A DNA stretch of 64,000 nucleotides. It comes from Gammaproteobacteria bacterium (GTDB lineage: Bacteria; Pseudomonadota; Gammaproteobacteria; UBA4575). The stretch lies in NCBI GenBank assembly GCA_022824965.1, contig JAJDYY010000002.1, positions 124,001 to 188,000 on the forward strand, written 5' to 3'. Within the stretch, counting starts at the first letter, position 1, and every line of letters begins with the position of its first letter. The notes beneath the pieces are model-generated. The model did no database searches. It had not been told where the DNA came from and saw nothing but the letters and a program-made list of their open reading frames with translations. This document shows, piece by piece, positions 9,660-17,031 of the stretch. The translations under genes and the position numbers were made by a program.

Positions 9660-10580
9660 CTAGAGTCGATCGTGGACCTCCTCAAGCAGGGTCAGCGTGA
9701 CATCGAACAGGGAGAAAAGGTCTTGCACCTCCGGGTGCCCGCCGACGGTAAACGGCAACTCCACCACCGGGATAGCAGTTTTTTCGGAAAGCCAGTTCGA
9801 GGCATCCACAGGCTCGAAGGGTGCACGGATGATGACCTTCGCACCGCTGTTTCGCGCCGACTCGACAACCTGTGCAAGGTGCTGTGCAGCCGGTGGAATA
9901 CCGGAGACCCGCTCCAGTGCTGCCACCCGTTCCAGCCCTGACCAGTTCAGCAGGTAGGGCCATGCCTTGTGGTAAACGATCACTTCCATGCCATGCAGAC
10001 GTTCCGCGCGCTCACGCCACCCGGCCATGGCATCGCTCCAGCGGGCCTGGAAGGAAGCAAGGCGGTCATGGTACGCGTTGACATTCGAGGGGTCCATGTG
10101 CACTAGACGGTTGGCCAGCACTTTGGCGAGGATCACGATATTCCGGGGGTCGAGATGGACATGCGGATTCCCGCCTGGGTGAATATCCCCCAGGCTTCGG
10201 TCGATGACTTCGGGCCTTTCCAGCACCTCCACATGGTCGGCGGCCATGATATGTCCCGGCTGACCCGGCTGGACGACATTCCGGGCACCCCTTTGCAACA
10301 GGACCGGCAACCAGCCCACTTCAAGTTCTGCACCGGAACAGAACAAAATGTCAGCCCGGCGCACCTTCGCGAGCAGGCTTGGGCGGGCACGTATGTAATG
10401 CGCATCCTGGCGCCCGTGGGTGGCCGAGTGAACGATGACATCGCTGCCGCCGATTTCCCTGGCGAGCGCTGCCCACTCGGGCTCGCAGGCCAGTACCCGG
10501 ACCGGTGACTGTGCCGCCGCTGGCAGGGGCAGGCTTGCCCCGAGCACCATGACCAGCAGTGCAATATGCAAGGCTTTCAT
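9660..10580 (-). CDS. periplasmic metal-binding protein, ZnuA-like
   Basis: Cluster A-I (ZnuA/TroA-type) solute-binding protein that would hand zinc to the adjacent permease. It has a signal peptide (residues 1-23, cut after PAAAQ) and is 306 aa. Metal-ligand histidines are apparent in HGRQDAHYIRARPSLL, the HPGGNPHVHLDPRN stretch and VIVYHKAWPYLL; the last ligand is probably acidic near the C-terminus. There is no long His-rich loop in this protein; in this operon that role seems to fall to the outer-membrane protein. It begins 3 bases after that gene's stop, so the two are very likely co-translated. Confidence 0.87.
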   Translation of the reverse strand: MKALHIALLVMVLGASLPLPAAAQSPVRVLACEPEWAALAREIGGSDVIVHSATHGRQDAHYIRARPSLLAKVRRADILFCSGAELEVGWLPVLLQRGARNVVQPGQPGHIMAADHVEVLERPEVIDRSLGDIHPGGNPHVHLDPRNIVILAKVLANRLVHMDPSNVNAYHDRLASFQARWSDAMAGWRERAERLHGMEVIVYHKAWPYLLNWSGLERVAALERVSGIPPAAQHLAQVVESARNSGAKVIIRAPFEPVDASNWLSEKTAIPVVELPFTVGGHPEVQDLFSLFDVTLTLLEEVHDRL

Positions 10581-10583
10581 GGC

Positions 10584-12083
10584 TTAGAAGCTGTGGGCGC
10601 CGTGGGCGCCGAGACTCATGATGTATTGCAGTATGAGCTGATCGTCGTCCTCCCGGGTAAGGGATTCCCGGTTGTACTGCAGGCGTATGCGGCTGAACTC
10701 GCTGTTGGTCCAGTCGATCATGGCGCTCATCGCCTCGGGATCGTGACTCAGTTCCGCATCATCCGGCGTTGAAAGGCGTGAGTAGCGTGCACCCACCCTC
10801 CAGCGCGGCGAGAACTTGTATACGGCCTGGGCATACCAGCCACGGCTGTCGCCATTGAGCGACTCGGTGACGTCTTCCATGTGAATCTCGCAGGTGGAGT
10901 GGTCCATCGGGTCCGTGCATTCCTCATGTTCCTCCTGCAGTACGTAGTCGCCCGATTCCTCGCGCCAGAAATACTCGCCTTGGAGGATCAGTTCACGGTC
11001 CCTCGCATTGCCGGTTGGCGCCCAGGTATGGCGAAAATCAATGCCGTAGAGACGCGTGTCTCCGGTGAACATGCCATCGGACAGGAACTCGGCGTAATCG
11101 TGTTCGTGTTCTTCCCCGGCATGGTCATCTTCATGTCCCTCTTCGTCATGCCCATGCGCTTCTTCTTCATGTTCATGCCCGTGGTCTTCTTCATGGGCGT
11201 GGAGATGCCCTCCGGCCCGGTTGCGGGCTTCGCCGTCAAGAAAGTAGCCTCCAATCCGCCAGGCCGAGTTCGGGCCGGTGTCGCCACCCAGCCGGGCAAA
11301 GGCGGACCATACCTCGCGCCCGGACTGGGAGCCCCCGAAAGGCGTGTCATCGCCGCGAAAGATCCCTCCACCGATCTCTTTATACAGGTCACCGGGAAGC
11401 ACGAGAGAAACCTCCAGACCATCGTCATTGTATGCACCGTCCAGAAACGCCCGGTACGGAAGGGGGCGGTCACTGAAATCGTCTGCGTGCGCATGCAACT
11501 CGTTCAAGTAACCCAATGTCCAGAGAGCCCGGCCGGCCTTGACCCGAAGACCATCCGGCAACCCTGCACCGGGCAGGGTCTGGATATAGGCTTCCTCCAG
11601 CTCAAGCTCAAGCGGCTCACCCGGATGCACGCCGAGACCGAGCGTGAGGTTGCCGAAGAACTTGTCATCTATGTTGCTGGAAACCGTGATCTCGCTGTGA
11701 CCGAGTCCGAGACCCTCGACTGGTCGCTCGGATTCATGGCCAAACCGGAAACCCTGGATTTCAGACTGTTCCTCGGAAAACTCCGTGTACATGGCATTCA
11801 GAACGACCCCGATGGCCGGGTTGAAGCTGTTGTCACGCGCCTGTACCGGCATCGCCGCAGTTGCGGGGGCTTTGCGGACCGGACTTCGTGCTTCGGCCTT
11901 GATCGCAGCGAGTTGGGCTTCAAGTGCAGTGATGCGCTCTTCGTACTCCTGTTTCAAGGTGCTGATCTGTGCGGCTAGCTCTTCTGTGGTCAACGGGTCT
12001 GATTGTGCGTGGACCGCCGAGGTCACCACCCAAACCGACAAACCCATCACCGCCGCGCAAACAAATCTGACTATTCCATACAT
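10584..12083 (-). CDS. outer-membrane protein with His-rich loop, zinc-uptake operon
   Basis: Predicted outer-membrane beta-barrel, 499 aa. After a signal peptide (1-26, ending AVHAQ) comes a short coiled coil (about 33-65), a feature of trimeric porin-like proteins, then alternating beta-strands ending in a C-terminal Phe. Residues about 289-331 are a run of His, Glu and Asp (for example HLHAHEEDHGHEHEE), well suited to collect Zn2+ at the surface. Being first in an operon with ZnuA/ZnuB-like genes under a Zur box, it probably carries zinc across the outer membrane. It lacks a TonB-box/plug pattern that I can see, so it is not ZnuD-like. The ATG has a strong GGGAGGA Shine-Dalgarno. Confidence 0.7.
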   Translation of the reverse strand: MYGIVRFVCAAVMGLSVWVVTSAVHAQSDPLTTEELAAQISTLKQEYEERITALEAQLAAIKAEARSPVRKAPATAAMPVQARDNSFNPAIGVVLNAMYTEFSEEQSEIQGFRFGHESERPVEGLGLGHSEITVSSNIDDKFFGNLTLGLGVHPGEPLELELEEAYIQTLPGAGLPDGLRVKAGRALWTLGYLNELHAHADDFSDRPLPYRAFLDGAYNDDGLEVSLVLPGDLYKEIGGGIFRGDDTPFGGSQSGREVWSAFARLGGDTGPNSAWRIGGYFLDGEARNRAGGHLHAHEEDHGHEHEEEAHGHDEEGHEDDHAGEEHEHDYAEFLSDGMFTGDTRLYGIDFRHTWAPTGNARDRELILQGEYFWREESGDYVLQEEHEECTDPMDHSTCEIHMEDVTESLNGDSRGWYAQAVYKFSPRWRVGARYSRLSTPDDAELSHDPEAMSAMIDWTNSEFSRIRLQYNRESLTREDDDQLILQYIMSLGAHGAHSF

Positions 12084-12132
12084 GCTGGTCCTCCCGAATC
12101 TCCCGCTACTGATGACACACTGCTACAGTGTT

Positions 12133-12151
12133 AATGTTATATCATCACATT
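12133..12151. promoter_or_regulatory. Zur operator
   Basis: The 19 bases AATGTTATATCATCACATT match the gammaproteobacterial Zur palindrome AATGTTATAATATAACATT at 16 of 19 positions. The site is 50-68 bases upstream of the outer-membrane protein ATG. A second, poorer GTTAT/ATAAC-type stretch lies at about 12160-12176. Zinc-loaded Zur would repress this operon. Confidence 0.75.
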
Positions 12152-12358
12152 TAATACGAGATAATACAACATAACGTGTCCCCTCTAAGGAGTTTTGTCC
12201 TGCCTCACGAACCCGACCGAATCAAGAGGACAAGCAGCTCTGCAATTTCGTAGAATACGGGTCCGAAAACATGCGCATCCTGAACATCGGATACTTTTCA
12301 AGTCAGGGGATCCGATACGACAAGAGCTCCATAATGGCTTACTCAGGCAATTAGCAAG

Positions 12359-12826
12359 ATGAACCATACACGCCGACAATTCCTTCTCCTTTTAGCTCTT
12401 TCACCTGCCCTGCCGGCATCAACCGTAGCCCTGGCTCAAAACCGCAATGTCTGGCCCGTCAAGCAAGCCCATGCGGCCCTTTTGGAAGACCGGATCAGGC
12501 TGCTTGATATCCGCTCGCCCAAAGAATGGCAGGAGACAGGCGTCGCACAGGGTGCCTGGCCAGTCAGCCTGCATGACATGAAATTCACCGCGCGTCTGGG
12601 CACAGCTCGAGAACTGGCAGAAGGCCGCCCGATCGCCTTGATCTGTGCAACGGGGAACCGGTCCGGGCTGGTCGCACGGGCATTACGCATGGCCGGACAC
12701 GATGATCTTATTGATGTTTCAGAAGGGATGCTTGGCTCTGGAGCCGGCCCGGGATGGATTCGGTCGGGTCTACCGATCATTCCCATTCATGATGCACTTG
12801 TGGCCATGCCCAGTGCACTTTTATGA
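12359..12826 (+). CDS. exported rhodanese-like protein
   Basis: Single rhodanese domain (155 aa) behind an N-terminal export signal. TRRQFLLLLALSPALPAS resembles a Tat signal (twin Arg followed by xFL), so the protein would be periplasmic. Domain landmarks are LLDIRSPKEWQETG and the active-site loop ICATGNRSGL, with the catalytic Cys at residue 96. That loop has the length of single-domain sulfurtransferases. It is the only plus-strand gene in this stretch, divergent from the zinc operon, with about 180 bases of shared upstream DNA. The substrate cannot be told from sequence; sulfur transfer or a redox role are both possible. Confidence 0.8.
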   Translation: MNHTRRQFLLLLALSPALPASTVALAQNRNVWPVKQAHAALLEDRIRLLDIRSPKEWQETGVAQGAWPVSLHDMKFTARLGTARELAEGRPIALICATGNRSGLVARALRMAGHDDLIDVSEGMLGSGAGPGWIRSGLPIIPIHDALVAMPSALL

Positions 12827-13052
12827 ACTATATTCGAAAGCAGGCATACTGCTGCTCCAAAGTACCTTTGACTCCTGAACAGCACGGGCATGGACTGGAG
12901 AATTTTAGGACTGTGTCTCACATTCCGCTGATCTAGCGCCTTGTTCATGCTCAGTGAGTGGGACCTAGAGCTGGAAGCAGTATCTTGTACCGGCGCAGAA
13001 ATTTCACTCGGTGTTGCCTGTGAATGGCAGTCTCTTGGCGCGTGAAAATAAA
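12827..13052. other. intergenic, no gene seen
   Basis: Between the rhodanese gene and the terminator at 13053 I see no convincing gene. A minus-strand open frame of 195 codons (12787-13374) has a composition and repeat-free Arg/Pro/Ser-rich translation typical of non-coding GC-rich DNA and no Shine-Dalgarno. Confidence 0.5.
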
Positions 13053-13074
13053 AAAGCCGTCTTCTGACGGCTTT
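13053..13074 (-). terminator. intrinsic terminator without an obvious gene
   Basis: Perfect 9-bp stem AAAGCCGTC/GACGGCTTT with a 4-base loop. On the minus strand it is followed by TTTTTTATTTT, a proper terminator tail. No convincing minus-strand gene lies just upstream (13075-13760), so it may end a small RNA. Just upstream on that strand a second imperfect stem (TTGG-AGGG with CCCCT-CCAA, about 13086-13138) is also possible. Confidence 0.7.
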
Positions 13075-13383
13075 AGGTGTTGACTTGGTAGGGGCAAGAA
13101 GCCGAAAAAAAATAGTGAGAAAGCCCTGCCAACCCCCATAGCACCTGCCTATATCTGGCATAGCATGTGACAACAGCCAGGTACGCCTTGGCGGGACGGG
13201 CTGCAGCGCGCACCGGCGTACGCGATCTCTGGATAAGGCCCGCAGGTGCCAGGCCTCGAACGGGACAATGACGCCTGCTGTGAAAAATCGCATGCGACCG
13301 GACCCGTGGACGGCGTAATTCGTGGGGCATTCAGGCTCGCAACCCGGATCCAATCGTGCTGCCTGGCCCCGCATCCCGAATGC

Positions 13384-13432
13384 CCCCGCGTCACTCCCGC
13401 GTTTGCTGCGCGCCCTGGGGAGTGACGCGGGG
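13384..13432. repeat. 49-bp hairpin repeat, copy 1
   Basis: A perfect 15-bp inverted repeat, CCCCGCGTCACTCCC (13384-13398) with GGGAGTGACGCGGGG (13418-13432), enclosing a 19-base loop that begins GCGTTT. A related unit with the same arm and loop lengths lies at 42531-42579 beside the second integrase. Upstream flanks of the two copies also resemble each other (GACGSCGTAATTYG, then GGGCATTCAG). Confidence 0.7.
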
Positions 13433-13578
13433 TCCGAGCGTGGACTTCCGGCTCGTTGCCCAGGGGTACGTGGCCTGCTGTTGCCTAGCAGACTTCACCG
13501 GGGTTACCAGATCGGCTGAAGCCAGTATGGGGCAATGATGGTTGCGTCGTCTCCGGCACAGAGCTATTCCAGCCTGGC

Positions 13579-13704
13579 ATGATGCAGTTTGTCGTTGCCA
13601 AGCTCGTGGAACAGCGTCCTGAGGCAGCCGAAATTCTGCTCAAATCGACCGGTCAAAAAAATAAACAAAAAACCGACGCACTAGTTGAATCGATTTTCTA
13701 TTGA
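13579..13704 (+). CDS. possible small protein or gene remnant, 41 aa
   Basis: The plus strand reads MMQFVVAKLVEQRPEAAEIL and continues to a TGA at 13702, 41 aa in all. The frame stays open upstream to about 13487. The sequence has the amphipathic, alpha-helical look of a real protein C-terminus, but no Shine-Dalgarno precedes the ATG and I recognise no family. It lies between the hairpin repeat and alpA in the tRNA-fMet island remnant, so a truncated cargo gene is as likely as an intact small gene. Confidence 0.3.
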   Translation: MMQFVVAKLVEQRPEAAEILLKSTGQKNKQKTDALVESIFY

Positions 13705-13761
13705 TTTTTTCATTTTTATGCCTAGCATGGGTCAGCCTTGCATAAAACATAGGAAAATCTC

Positions 13762-13944
13762 ATGAATCGCAGAATTGTAAGGCTCAAGGAAGTCCAGCGC
13801 ATGACGGGCCTGTCCCGCTCCACCATCTACGCCCAGATTGCCAAAGGCAATTTCCCCAAACAGATCCGCCTGACCGGGGCTCGCTCGGTCGGCTGGCACG
13901 AGCACGTCGTCATCCAGTGGATCGAGTCTAGGCAGCAGACATGA
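13762..13944 (+). CDS. AlpA-family transcriptional regulator, copy 1
   Basis: Small MerR-like winged-helix DNA-binding protein, 60 aa. The core KEVQRMTGLSRSTIYAQIAKG is the AlpA helix-turn-helix (key part TGLSRSTIYAQI), followed by FPKQIRLTGARSVGWHE and IQWIESRQQ. In P4-like elements AlpA activates the integrase or excision. It converges with the integrase gene, 38 bases from its stop. A near-identical copy is at 40753-40935. The AT-rich 60 bases upstream hold its likely promoter. Confidence 0.88.
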   Translation: MNRRIVRLKEVQRMTGLSRSTIYAQIAKGNFPKQIRLTGARSVGWHEHVVIQWIESRQQT

Positions 13945-13982
13945 TGCAGAAAGCGCCAGCTTCGACCAAGGAATACCTGCGT

Positions 13983-15218
13983 CTAGCTGTTGACCGCCCT
14001 GGAGAAGATCGGGATCACCTTGCCGGAGACTCGCATCTCGTCCAGATAGTCGGCCCACCACTGCATCATCGTCCGGCGCTCATCCAGATACCGGGCATGG
14101 TAGGTATAGGCAGCCCGGACACTGTTTCGCTCCTTGTGCGCCAGCTGGCGTTCGATCGCATCCGGATTGAAGCCGGACTCATTCAGGATAGAGGAGGCAG
14201 TGGCCCGGAAGCCATGAGGTACCGCCTTGCTCTTGCCCTCCACCGTTCCGTCATACCCCAGCTTGAAGATGGCCCGGCGCATGGTGTTGTCCGACATCTC
14301 TCGAGAGCGATCACGTTCTGAAGGGAACAGCAGTTCGTATTTTCCGGTCATGCCTTGCAACAACTTGAGTAACTCCAGAGTCTGTCGGGACAACGGTACC
14401 AAGTGTTCATTGCTCATCTTCATGCGGCCCGCGGGTACACGCCAGACCTTATCCTCCAGATCAAACTCTTCCCATCGGGCTCCCCGCAGTTCGCCAGAGC
14501 GTACAAAGGTCAGCAACAGCAACTTGATGGCATGCTGAGTGAGCATCCGACCCCGGTCACTGTAGCCCTCCAGTTCTTTCAGGAACTGTGGCAGTTCCTC
14601 TCTAGGCAGGGAGGGACGGTGCTGGACTTTGCGCTTCCGGACAATGCCATCCAGATCACTGGCAGGATTGCTGGTAGCGATGCCCTGCTGGATGGCAAAA
14701 CGGCAAACTGCATAGACCAGTTGTTTGGCGCGGTTGGCCATGCCCAATGCACCGCGGGACTCGATCCTGCGGATCATGGCAATGACCCTCTGGGGTGTAA
14801 TTTCATCAATAGACAGGTGCCCCAAGTCTCTGAAGGCATCCGCCTCCAGCCTCCTGAGCACATTGGTGGCATGCCGCGGAGTCCAGGTATCTTTATAATG
14901 CTCCCACCATTGACGTGCCACATCTTCGAAGCGGTCTATCTGCCGGGTCCGCTTCTCTTCTTTGCGGACCTCGCTCGGGTCTCGGTCATGCTCAAGATGG
15001 ATCCTGGCCTTTCTTCGCCTCTCCCGGGCTTCCTTGAGGCTAACTGCAGGATAGACCCCCAGCGCTAGGGTGTTTCGCTTACCTCGAAATCGGTAATCCA
15101 GACGCCAGTATTTGCTGCCATTTGCCTTAACCAGCAAGAAAAGGCCCCCTCCATCGGCAATCCGGTAGTCGCTTGCTTGAGGTTTTGCGGCCTTAAGACG
15201 TGTGTAATTCAGGGGCAT
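13983..15218 (-). CDS. P4-type tyrosine integrase, tRNA-fMet island
   Basis: Site-specific recombinase of the P4/DUF4102 kind, 411 aa and apparently intact. The N-terminal DUF4102 arm-binding domain (1-90, ALGVYPAVSLKEARERRRKA) is followed by a SAM-like core-binding domain (100-190) and the catalytic domain: Arg in FVRSGELRGARW, HGFRATASSIL, LAHKERNSVRAAYTYH, and the Tyr in ARYLDERR. It starts 178 bases from the 3' end of tRNA-fMet, the likely attachment site. It is very similar over its whole length to the integrase at 42732-43967. Confidence 0.95.
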   Translation of the reverse strand: MPLNYTRLKAAKPQASDYRIADGGGLFLLVKANGSKYWRLDYRFRGKRNTLALGVYPAVSLKEARERRRKARIHLEHDRDPSEVRKEEKRTRQIDRFEDVARQWWEHYKDTWTPRHATNVLRRLEADAFRDLGHLSIDEITPQRVIAMIRRIESRGALGMANRAKQLVYAVCRFAIQQGIATSNPASDLDGIVRKRKVQHRPSLPREELPQFLKELEGYSDRGRMLTQHAIKLLLLTFVRSGELRGARWEEFDLEDKVWRVPAGRMKMSNEHLVPLSRQTLELLKLLQGMTGKYELLFPSERDRSREMSDNTMRRAIFKLGYDGTVEGKSKAVPHGFRATASSILNESGFNPDAIERQLAHKERNSVRAAYTYHARYLDERRTMMQWWADYLDEMRVSGKVIPIFSRAVNS

Positions 15219-15221
15219 AAA

Positions 15222-15271
15222 TGACAGTACTTTTTAAATTGAACTGAAAAGTACTGTCAAATGTACTGTCA
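15222..15271. repeat. inverted arm-type sites upstream of integrase 1
   Basis: TGACAGTACTTTT (15222-15234) and its exact reverse complement AAAAGTACTGTCA (15247-15259), then a third half-site TGTACTGTCA (15262-15271). The same three sites with the same spacing precede the other integrase (43971-44018). They probably bind integrase or AlpA and overlap the integrase promoter. Confidence 0.65.
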
Positions 15272-15395
15272 TTTTTGCCGGAAGTCAACGAACCCTGTCG
15301 GACGCAGGAAGACGCAAGATTCCCTATAACTACCTAATTTTTATGGAGTTATCGGACGTTACTGGATTTTATAGGACGGTATAGGATTAGGGCCC

Positions 15396-15472
15396 TGGTA
15401 GCGGGGGCAGGATTTGAACCTGCGACCTTCGGGTTATGAGCCCGACGAGCTGCCAGACTGCTCCACCCCGCA
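15396..15472 (-). tRNA. initiator tRNA-fMet(CAU)
   Basis: A 77-nt cloverleaf including an encoded CCA. The anticodon CAT sits in CGGGCTCATAACCCG, whose three G:C pairs mark initiator tRNA, and GTTCAAATC forms the T-loop. Position 1 and position 72 are both U, so the pair that must be unpaired in initiators is U·U here rather than the usual C·A. The gene sits between nuoN and a P4-type integrase, at the place where metY-like genes precede rimP in relatives. Confidence 0.95.
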
Positions 15473-15592
15473 TCAGGAGGGAAAGTGTACTGATTCAGGA
15501 ACGACTTCTCAAGCCGATGTATCCAAGACGATGCTTACACAACCCCGGCCCTTGAACAGGCTTGCAGGCTGAACCAGGCCCACTTGGAGGAC

Positions 15593-17029
15593 CTAGCCCA
15601 GTACCTGGACACAGTAGTTGAGCAGGGCGTTCGGGAAAATGAACAGTGCAACCACCAGCAGGCCGTTGACTGACAGCACGGCCTGGGCGAGCCCCGAGGG
15701 CTGCACCTGGAATACATCGTCCGCCTCATCGAAGTACATGTACTTCACCACGCGCAGGTAATAAAACGCACCGACCACGGACATCACGACGGCCAGCACC
15801 GCCACCGACAGCCAGCCGTCGTACACCAGGCTTTGCAGGACATACAGCTTGGCGTAAAAACCCACCGTCAGCGGCACGCCTGCCATGGAAAACATCAGCA
15901 CCATCATGATCAGGGCAAACCACGGGCTGGTTTTTGCCAGGCCCTTCAGGTCCACAAGTCGGTCCATTTCCCGCTCGCGGTCGCCGAGCAGTATCAGCAC
16001 ACCGAAAGTCCCGGCAGCCATCAGCACGTAGATCACCGTGTAGAACAGGGCCGCAGCATAGCCAAAGTCGGTGCCCGGCAGAATCCCCAGCAGGATGAAG
16101 CCGATATGGGAGATGGCCGAATACGCCAGCATGCGCTTGATGTTGGTTTGCGCAATGGCAATCACGTTGCCGAACACCACGGACAACACCGTCAGGACCA
16201 TCAGCATCTGCTGCCAGTCCGCGAGCAACTCCTGCAGGCCATAGTTCAGCAGGCGGATGGCCATGACGAACGCGGCCAGTTTCGGCATGGTCGCAATGAA
16301 AAGGGTGATGGCCGTGGGGGCTCCCTGGTAGACGTCCGGGACCCACATGTGGAAAGGGACCGCACCAAACTTGAAGGCCAGGCCCACCACGATAAAGGCC
16401 AGCGCAAATACCAGCGCGATGCGATTGGCACCCGACTGCGCAAGGTAGGCATTGATCCCGGCGAGGTCCAGACTGCCCGTCAGGCCGTACATGATGGACA
16501 TGCCGTAGAGCAGCATGCCCGAGGCGATCGCACCGAGAACAAAATACTTGATGGCGGCTTCGGAGGCATCCCTGGAATCCCTCACGAATGCAACCAGTGC
16601 ATACAGGCACAGGGACAACAGTTCCAGTCCCAGGTAGATCAGGACAAAATTATGTGCCGAGGCCATTACCAGGGTTCCCAGGGTGGCAAACAGCCCCAGG
16701 GCATAAAACTCCGCGCTGATACGGGCCCGCTGCTGCAGATAAGGACGTGCATACATCAGTACGGCCGCCACCGTCACACAGGCAAACAGCTTGATCGCCT
16801 GGGCCAGCGGGTCGTTCAGATACATCCCCCCGAAGGCAAACGATTCGCTGGATGCAGATGTGGAATACACCAGCACCGCAGTCGTGATCAGCGCTGCCAG
16901 ACTGAGCACGTAGGCCAGGGTTTCGCTGGCCCTGCCCGTGTAGAGGCCGATGAGCAACACCACCGAGGCTGCCGCCAGCATGAAGACTTCGGGCAGGGCC
17001 ATGAGCACATCGGCATTCAGGCTTTCCAT
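15593..17029 (-). CDS. nuoN: NADH-quinone oxidoreductase subunit N
   Basis: Antiporter-like proton-pumping membrane subunit of complex I. The 478 aa have about 14 hydrophobic segments and the MrpA/D-family core, including GLAFKFGAVPFHMWVPDVYQ (key Lys and His) and GAPTAITLFIATMPKLAAF. It starts 2 bases after the nuoM stop and ends the operon. The 120 bases between its stop and tRNA-fMet show no terminator. Confidence 0.96.
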   Translation of the reverse strand: MESLNADVLMALPEVFMLAAASVVLLIGLYTGRASETLAYVLSLAALITTAVLVYSTSASSESFAFGGMYLNDPLAQAIKLFACVTVAAVLMYARPYLQQRARISAEFYALGLFATLGTLVMASAHNFVLIYLGLELLSLCLYALVAFVRDSRDASEAAIKYFVLGAIASGMLLYGMSIMYGLTGSLDLAGINAYLAQSGANRIALVFALAFIVVGLAFKFGAVPFHMWVPDVYQGAPTAITLFIATMPKLAAFVMAIRLLNYGLQELLADWQQMLMVLTVLSVVFGNVIAIAQTNIKRMLAYSAISHIGFILLGILPGTDFGYAAALFYTVIYVLMAAGTFGVLILLGDREREMDRLVDLKGLAKTSPWFALIMMVLMFSMAGVPLTVGFYAKLYVLQSLVYDGWLSVAVLAVVMSVVGAFYYLRVVKYMYFDEADDVFQVQPSGLAQAVLSVNGLLVVALFIFPNALLNYCVQVLG

Positions 17030-17031
17030 GA

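Noticed and set aside
12787..13374. Minus-strand open frame of 195 codons
   Set aside because: Runs through a terminator and a structured repeat region, has no Shine-Dalgarno and resembles no protein.
5675..13983. Second attachment site matching the tRNA-fMet 3' end
   Set aside because: I searched for the T-arm/acceptor sequence of tRNA-fMet by eye and found no copy, so the far end of the fMet island cannot be placed.
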